Shown piece by piece: positions 57,817 through 64,000 of a stretch of DNA of 64,000 bases. The position numbers were made by a program, and so were the translations under genes. The number at the start of each line of letters is the position of its first letter. The stretch's first letter is position 1. Source of the stretch: Symsagittifera roscoffensis. Lineage: Eukaryota; Xenacoelomorpha; Acoela; Convolutidae. The notes under the pieces were generated by a model. The model was not told where the DNA came from and did no database searches. It saw only the letters and a list, made by a program, of their open reading frames with translations. Location: the NCBI RefSeq assembly GCF_963678635.1, contig NC_087070.1, positions 26,282,007 to 26,346,006 on the forward strand. The letters are read 5' to 3'.

Positions 57817-60800
57817 CTGCAAACGAAAAAAGTCATAATTTTTTTCTTGATTTTTAAATCTTAGGGTCACTTCTTTAGTTTGCCTGAATCTTTTAATCAC
57901 GCCGATTTTTTCCTGATTATCACTTTGGAGGTTCAACTATCTCGCTGCAAAAAATTTGGTCAAGTTTTTGCTGATTGATTCAAAAACGTTTGAGATTTTG
58001 AAGAGTTAAGAGATTGTCATTTTTCGAGTTCAGACAAGGATTATAAAATTATGATGCATGAAAAAGTGAACATTTCTAATGGCATTCTTGCTTTTAGGGT
58101 ATTCTCAATCAGGAAATGTTGACAGAGTGCATATAAATTTTACCCGTAGAGTGGTTCTTTGAGGTATGTGGCCAGATTGTGTCTGAAGGTAGGCTCGGAT
58201 CCTAGGAACCAAGCAGCCAGAGTCTCCTGCACGGCAGCGGCCATCTTCATCCAGGGCATGTGTTTCAGCACACTCTTCAACTCCTCATTTCTAGTCTCCA
58301 TTTTAGACAGAAACTCACCCTCCAGCCATCTGCAAATTGCAACGCACGCTCTTGTACATATATTTTCAAAAGCGATATATAAGAATTTGAACGAACTCTG
58401 TGCCTATAAAGCTCCTCCTCTTTATAGGCACAGCTTTTATTCAAGTTCTTATATATCGATTTTGAAAAAAAGAAACAAAAAGAGAAAACTTAAAAAAGAG
58501 AAAGATGCCAGAAGTATTTGGTTTTTATTCAAATACTAGTTACTGATAAAGAAAAACATTCTTTTGGTAATTTTATATTGTATTCAAAAAAGAGCTAATT
58601 TTTCAAGTAAAGAAACTGTTATCAATTAGGAATTAAAGCTTTGATAATTATCTGAGATCTTCCCATGCTCTCCCATGTTCAGAAAAAACTATTGAAAAAT
58701 TACACCAACACTTTCTCAATTTAAAAAGAGAAAAAACATCTTCGGAAGAGTAATGTTGACTACTTGTGATCGTAGATGAGCTCGGAGGTGGGTCTGCAGA
58801 ACCAGGAGGGTCCAGTGATGGAGGTCTGTCTCAGTCTGGACACCCTCGACCACTTGGTGTCCACTTTGTAACTCCCACTCAAGTTTCCCCACAGGAACAC
58901 ATCGTGAACTGTAGATCCGTTCACGCCCATCTTTCCACCTAAACCCAGAACAGCTCACAATTTTCTCCATAAAATCCAGATTTGAGGGTCGAGCATATAC
59001 GTCAAAAAAACGCATTTTACGCATAAAAAGTTCAAAAAAGCTCAAAATGACTTTTTCCAGAAGCACAAGAGGCTTCCGTTCAGACCAAAATTGATAGCTA
59101 GAGTCATTGCAGAGCGCAGCAGAGCTGCAACAATCAAAAATGGCTAATTTTGAAGCTTCCAAGAAAACTGAAGCAACTTCCACAAAAATTTCCCCATTAT
59201 AAAGGCTACTAGATTACTGCTGAACATTTTTTGATACAGGAATAGTTTTTTCAACCAGAACATTCTGATATGTTATAATTTAGTGTGGATTAGATGATCT
59301 GAAATTGATTTTCTATGTCAGATGTGATAATCTTTTATTTGTTCTTTGCTTACCTAGAAGTGCCTTAGCAGTCTTCTCCTTGAAGTTAGCCATGCCCACT
59401 ATGTTCTGGGAGAGGAGGGAGGGGCAACAGTTGTCAATCAGGACAGAAGTGGCGTAATTGAGGGGCACCCCCTGTCCACACACCAACACCTTGCAAGTCC
59501 TTTTTGCATGTTGTTTAATCTCTTGTCCCAAAGTCTCGAAGTGGGATTTGACGTGGGCTAAAGCATTTTTTAAACATATCACATATCAAGGTTGCACCCT
59601 ATTGCGACATCTCCCAACAAAGATCAACGCAGCAAAAAAGCAACGGTAATGTCCGATGTGCCAAATGGTCACTCCTTTTTTGATTTGGTTTAATAATCAA
59701 ATGTTTCACCGAACTGCTGCTATGCCCAGCAAAACAGAAGGTTGAGAAAAAATTTGCATTTTTTTTTTAAATTTAATGACAGGTTGCATTTTCTGTTTGA
59801 GTTTGGTCTTCGGAGCTCTCCCAAATCACTTTGAAGACCCCATTTTGACAAAATTTTGTGCGCCGCAGGCAAATCTTTGAAAAAATGCCAAAAAGGCGTT
59901 TTTAGGCAATTTTTGGAAAATTTTGACAAAAAGCGTTTTTTCGGCTAACGCTCCCTCCTCAAAATTAAAATATTTTGGCGCCAAAGACGCCTTTAGAAAA
60001 ACTTTAGGGTCAGTCAGCCAAAAAAGGAAATCTCAATATATCAAAATAATACAAAGGGGGACCCTTTGGGTCGGCATGGGGTCGAATCCCTGAGGTGGGA
60101 ACGTCCGCCCCCTCCCTAGATCCGCCAATGGTGCCGACAACTTTTTTCTGTACGCTCTAAAGTCTTTGGGAAATCTAGGAGCTTATCAGTTATGGTATCA
60201 TTTTAAAACACTATTAGTTCCAATTCCAATTCCGTAAACAGAAGTCAGTGTCGAAAAACGTTGGTTTGAAATCTTCCATTTTTCAGACTAGTTTACACAA
60301 ATGAATGAAACCCGGGTTGCCAAAGTCAAAACAACTATTCATACCATTTTTACTTATGGAATAAATTTTTATAAATGTTTTATAAAAATTTATTCCATAA
60401 ATGAAAATTGTATGAACAGTTGTTTTGACTTTAACAACCCGGAAAATCATGGAATAAATTTTTATAATACAATTCTATAAAGTTTCAATGAAGAAAAAAA
60501 TCATCAAGAAGGTAGAGATACTAGCATTTGTCTTATACAAGGAATTCTACGATGAGAATAACTTCCATTAATCGATTGGTATGACTAGCATAAGGTATAA
60601 GGATACCCCTCAGTTAAGTGGCAAAATCTTTAACAGAAATTGCATTTGGAGATTTAAAGCAAAGTGTAGAAGTTTACAGATAAATATAGGAAAATACACA
60701 ATTTTTTAAATTTTTTATTTTTCTCAGGAAAAATTCTACTTTAAAACATTCAGTAGTTTAAAAATCGCGGCCAAATTTCCGACACATTAGCTTTATCAAA

Positions 60801-63800
60801 ATATAATAAAACATACTAAAATAATTGTGGATTCACACAAAAGAGTCAACATGATTTTTTTGTGGGTGTGTGGAGCTTCGAAGTTTTCATGCATTCAGGT
60901 AATTTTTTGTTCAAAAACATACTTATCAGACAATTTCAGAATTTCACAAAATGGATACAACTACAGTATTTTTCGAAATGCAGTTACCGAACTAGTTTAG
61001 TCTACATTGAATCTTCAACGCGTACAATCTTGATTGAATCGAAATCATTCATGAAAAAATGCTGGTCAAACTTTTCATAATTGTGCTGCATTCATCTAAT
61101 TGTACCGTTTTCTAGCTTGATTACTAGCTATAAAAACTCATTCGAGTAATTTACTACCAATTTGAACCTCTCTTTTTCCATAATTTTGCAAAGTTTTTGT
61201 TTTGCTTATTTTTTACTGTTTTATTTAGAGATTACTTTCGTCCGGAATTACTGTGCTATATTATTATTGTTTTCCCTTGATAATATTATTGTTTTCCCTT
61301 GCCAACAGTTGAAATGGTAGTGGGCTAATTGTAACAAGATTGAAAACTCAAAACTGTTGAAAACTCTTTTGAAAACTCAAAACTGTTGCACAAAAATTCT
61401 GTTAGGAAAACTCTCTTCAAACTGTATCGATTGTCCCAATTTTTTGCAACTCTCTATAACCAAGCATAACGTTCAAAAATGACCTTCACAAATACAAACT
61501 AGGTCAAATATTACATATAATTTTATTGAAGCCATGATTAAGCCCTGAGCCGATTGGTTCTGGCTGAAAGTGTTTTCGTGGCGTTTGACTCAGAATAAAC
61601 TTCCCCCGTGGACCCAGGGAAACTTGTAACACTAAAGGCCCAGCTAAAACTGTTTGATCAATTTTGATTTTAATGTACTCATGCGGGATGAAATGGGTAA
61701 TCTCAAAAATTTAAAATTTGGGCTTCACCCAAAACCCTATTTTGCTCTATTGAAATATGAGTGAAATTTTGTGATTTCAGTCAGGGGCGGATCTAGGATT
61801 CTCTCGATTGGGGGGGGGGGGGGGTTGGGGGGGGGCGGATTTTCAAAAAACTTTTAAAAATTTTGTCACGTTTTATTTTAGGTTGACCAAATTGATTTTT
61901 CGAGCATTAAAAAGACACTGTTTCGGCCAAATTATCTGCGCCGCAGGCAAAAGTTTAAAAGAAAACAGGCCAAAAAAGGCGTTGATAGGCACTTTTTGGA
62001 AAAATTTGACCAAAAAGTCGCGTTTTTTTGGGCGCGCGCTCCCTTCTCAAAGTTAGTATATATTGGCGCCAAAGGCGTCTTTAGAAAAATTTTGGGGTCC
62101 ATCACCAAAAATGAATATTGAAAATAGTAAAAAGGGGGACCCTTTGGGTCGGCAGGGGGTCGAATCCCTGAAAGAGTGGGCATCCGCCTCCCCCCCCCCC
62201 CCCCCCCCACCCCTAAAGCCGCCCCTGATTTTAGAGTTTTCCCAGAGATTTAGTTTGTGTTGAATAAGTTTTAGGGCGTAGCATCTTAAACGTGGAGGTT
62301 TCCCACAACCTATAAACACCTTGATATCAGATTGAGTTGGTTTGTAGAAGAGTCAAAAAATTTCAAAAAACGGACAAGAAATCAAAACATTGAATTTTCT
62401 GAAGGCCATAGCTTTTTTGTAAGAAAGTTTGAACCTAAGCGCTTACACAGGGAAGCTTTGCACAACCCTTTCTTTGGATTGAACTCAAAATCTAAGAATT
62501 GGAATGGTTGTTTTCGAGACAAGTTAAAACAGTCAAAAAACCAAGAAATTAACAATTCCGAGAATAACTTTTGGTGTTAAATTTTTTAGGTGTCGCCCAT
62601 TATTCAGAAGAAATTTAAATCACCTGTCTATTCGTATGAACGCAAAAACTCAAGATTTGGGAAGGTAGTCTCGGTTTTTGAGTAGAGTCAAAAAATTTCA
62701 AAAAATGGTTAAAAAAATCTAAAATTTGACTCCCATTTTGATAGGGCCTTACGTTTTTTGTTATTCAACTAACTTTCCAAATTTGGTTCTATCTATTGAA
62801 GTCAAATTCTCATATTCGGGAGGGACTTCCTACATACCGGTCTATCAATTGAATTCATAATGTCAGATTTCGGTAGGTAGTTTTCGAGAAAATGTAAAAA
62901 TTCCAAAAATATATGGGTCAAAACTCCCCCACACATTTTTGTAGAAATTGGGGTAAGGTTAAAAGAGACTAAGGAATTATGCTTGCACATAAAATAGGTA
63001 AAGGGCGGACTTCCATTGATACCACTTTTTTAAAAACTACTTATTCTACGGTATAAACTACGGTAAAAACTACGGTATAGTATTTTTTGAGAAAGTATTT
63101 TTTGAAAAAAATAAAAAAAATAAAAAACTCGATCCCATACATTTTCACAATACCTGTTTTTATCAAAGAGAAATTGTAAAATGTAATCGTACTCACAAAG
63201 ATGGTTGTGCTTTCGTTCTGTTTCATCTTCAATTGACTCATCTGCAAAAATGCTGTCGAGCAACACGACTATGTCTGCATCTGCAAATGCCTCCGAACGA
63301 CTGGAGACAAACTTACTTTCCCGACACAAACCAGAAGCTAAAACAAGCGTTGTAGTGTTTTTCTCTCTCGACTGAGTAGCTTTTGCTTTTTTGTGGAATT
63401 GTGGAATCTGAGAAATTTTTGAATAATCAAGGAAACCAAGAACAAAGGTTTCAGATCATATCATTTTGTTTTAGCGTGTGTTGTGACAAACCTGGATAGA
63501 AGTGAAAAACTTTTAGGACAAATCATTTAACTTTTCAAAAGCTTTTATGAGCATTTTTGAATCTTGATTTATACACTCTATAGTAGTAATCATAGATTTC
63601 TGAGTGAGTATGAAGAAAATGGAAATGCTTCGAATAAAAAATAAATCACCTATATCCTCCAGTTCCATAATTACTCCATCGCCCATAGACTTCTTTTCTT
63701 CAGAGTCCATAACCCGAAGAGCCACATCCTGCTCTTTTCCAAAAGTGGATCCATTAATCAGGTGGGGGTATAAACAAGTAGCAATGGGGGATGTGCCCTC

Positions 63801-63953
63801 TGTTATTGTGCAGATGAGGGGTTTGATTTGGGCTCTTCTCTCCGCCTCTTCTTTCAGCTCTGTCTGTTTGTACTGCAGATTCTCCTCGGCTGTTTTGACG
63901 ACGTCGCTAGTGCCGAGGTCCAGTCGCAGACCGTAAGTTTGATACACATACTC
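57482..63953 (-). CDS. MDH1B: Malate dehydrogenase 1B (MDH1B), 3' six exons, partial
   Basis: Exons on the minus strand: 63953-63650, 63337-63197, 59557-59354, 58938-58764, 58329-58144, 57816-57482; all junctions are GT-AG and in frame, giving about 448 residues. The order matches MDH1B: a nucleotide-binding fold starting KPLICTITEGTSPIATCLYP, LEDIASG at a splice junction, DADIVVLLD, KRTCKVLVCGQGVPLNYATS, DVFLWGNLSG and PVKFFPGSF. In active malate dehydrogenases the motif is WGNHS with the catalytic histidine; here it is WGNLS, as in MDH1B, so this is probably a pseudoenzyme. The N-terminal thioredoxin-like part lies beyond the right edge. The acidic C-terminal tail reaches a donor at 57482; a last exon would fall in or near the gap. 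Confidence 0.92.
58144..58329 (-). CDS. MDH1B: MDH1B exon e
   Basis: Encodes WLEGEFLSKMETRNEELKSV and AAWFLGSEPTFRHN-LATYLKEPLYG. Its acceptor lies 33 nt from a strong hairpin in the upstream intron. Confidence 0.9.
58363..58468. mobile_element. 106-bp hairpin in an MDH1B intron
   Basis: TTTTCAAAAgCGATATATAA pairs with TTATATATCGatTTTGAAAA, and TGTGCCTATAAAG with CTTTATAGGCACA around an 8-bp loop. Likely a small foldback MITE. Its edge is 33 nt upstream of exon e. Confidence 0.75.
58764..58938 (-). CDS. MDH1B: MDH1B exon d (WGNLS in place of WGNHS)
   Basis: Encodes GVNGSTVHDVFLWGNLSGSY and continues to WFCRPTSELIYDH. The codon TTG (58882-58880) gives Leu where the catalytic His stands in active enzymes. 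Ends in phase 2. Confidence 0.92.
59354..59557 (-). CDS. MDH1B: MDH1B exon c
   Basis: Encodes HVKSHFETLGQEIKQHAKRT, then CKVLVCGQGVPLNYATS and EKTAKALLG. Separated from exon b by 3.6 kb containing hAT-type, hairpin and tandem repeats. Confidence 0.9.
59790..60126 (+). mobile_element. hAT-type MITE, 5' truncated
   Basis: Matches the family from 'gtttggtcttcggagctc' through 'gcgccgcaggcaaa' and 'gaccctttgggtcggcatgg' to CCTAGATCCGCC. The left terminus is absent. In the MDH1B intron between exons b and c. Confidence 0.65.
60312..60442. mobile_element. 131-bp hairpin MITE with CCGGGTTG ends
   Basis: CCGGGTTG, AAAGTCAAAACAACT and TTCATAC on the left pair with CAACCCGG, AGTTGTTTTGACTTT and GTATGAA on the right, and the centre is an AT-rich palindrome. 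Related ends occur near 9490. Confidence 0.75.
60443..61781. other. MDH1B intron sequence, no feature recognised
   Basis: AT-rich intron DNA. A short exact duplication 'aatattattgttttccctt' occurs near 61260-61300. The frame at 60862-61080 has no coding support. Confidence 0.35.
61782..62227 (+). mobile_element. hAT-type MITE, full length, with homopolymer G and C runs
   Basis: Starts CAGGGGCGGATCTAGG and ends CCTAAAGCCGCCCCTG. Flanks ATTTCAGT and ATTTTAGA agree at six of eight positions. Long G and C runs sit just inside the two ends. Confidence 0.8.
62290..63180 (+). repeat. Degenerate ~150-bp tandem repeat in an MDH1B intron
   Basis: 'aagaattgg-atggttgttttcgagac', 'agatttgggaaggtagtctcgg' and 'gatttcggtaggtagttttcgag' mark successive units. 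Same family as 10870-11600. The last part (63020-63180) matches 14640-15240. Confidence 0.5.
63197..63337 (-). CDS. MDH1B: MDH1B exon b
   Basis: Encodes SGLCRESKFVSSRSEAFADA, DIVVLLDS and a polar loop. Phase 1 at both ends. Confidence 0.88.
63650..63953 (-). CDS. MDH1B: MDH1B exon a
   Basis: Starts after CTGCTGCAG with EYVYQTYGLRLDLGTSDVVK, a charged helix, then the beginning of the Rossmann fold. Ends in phase 1 at GGTGAT. Upstream exons are off the window. Confidence 0.9.
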
Positions 63954-64000
63954 CTGCAGCAGAAATGCTAATCACTACTACAGACAACTATTAGTCAATA

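Noticed and set aside
61808..62263. Glycine- and proline-rich frames on both strands
   Set aside because: They come from the G and C runs of the hAT-type MITE.

Overview
The window is invertebrate metazoan nuclear DNA. It is AT-rich, has spliceosomal GT-AG introns from about 29 nt to 13.8 kb, carries AATAAA polyadenylation signals, and much of it is transposon-derived. I could not fix the species. No bacterial, organellar or CRISPR signal is present. All family assignments come from reading motifs and comparing with relatives recalled from memory; no search was run.

Three host genes can be assembled exon by exon. (1) Bases 44710 to 13818 (minus): a 15-exon ABCB half-transporter. Every exon junction keeps frame and the exons sum to exactly 2700 nt (899 codons plus stop). 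It has a four-helix N-terminal domain (TMD0) of the kind seen in TAP and TAPL/ABCB9, fused to an ABCB10/TAP-like transmembrane core and an intact nucleotide-binding domain. (2) 55070-56924 (plus): a two-exon SVOP/SV2-like major facilitator transporter of 505 residues. (3) 63953 to 57482 (minus): six exons of malate dehydrogenase 1B (MDH1B), running off the right edge at its 5' end and into a 200-N assembly gap near its 3' end. The second and third genes are convergent. A possible fourth gene, a 68-residue secreted peptide precursor (22604-22810, plus), lies nested in an ABC intron on the opposite strand.

The rest is mobile DNA. From left to right: a decayed Ty3/gypsy element (1 to about 5270, minus); a tandem array of four Helentron/Helitron2-like non-autonomous elements (6720-8772); ABC introns filled with a recurring ~450-bp repeat, hAT-type MITEs, tRNA-derived SINEs and hairpin elements; the 13.8-kb third ABC intron, holding a nearly identical 3.62-kb head-to-tail duplication of two back-to-back LINE fragments plus the C-terminal part of another reverse transcriptase; the N-terminal part of that reverse transcriptase family just upstream of the ABC start codon; a decayed gag-bearing element between 1.1-1.2-kb direct repeats (46226-50853); and an ~870-bp imperfect palindrome (52390-53260).

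I found no new multi-gene system. The most unusual items are the rolling-circle-type tandem array with TT separators, the TMD0 plus ABCB10-like core transporter with a candidate 29-nt intron, the MDH1B pseudoenzyme lacking the catalytic histidine, and the near-identical intronic tandem duplication, which may be an assembly artefact.
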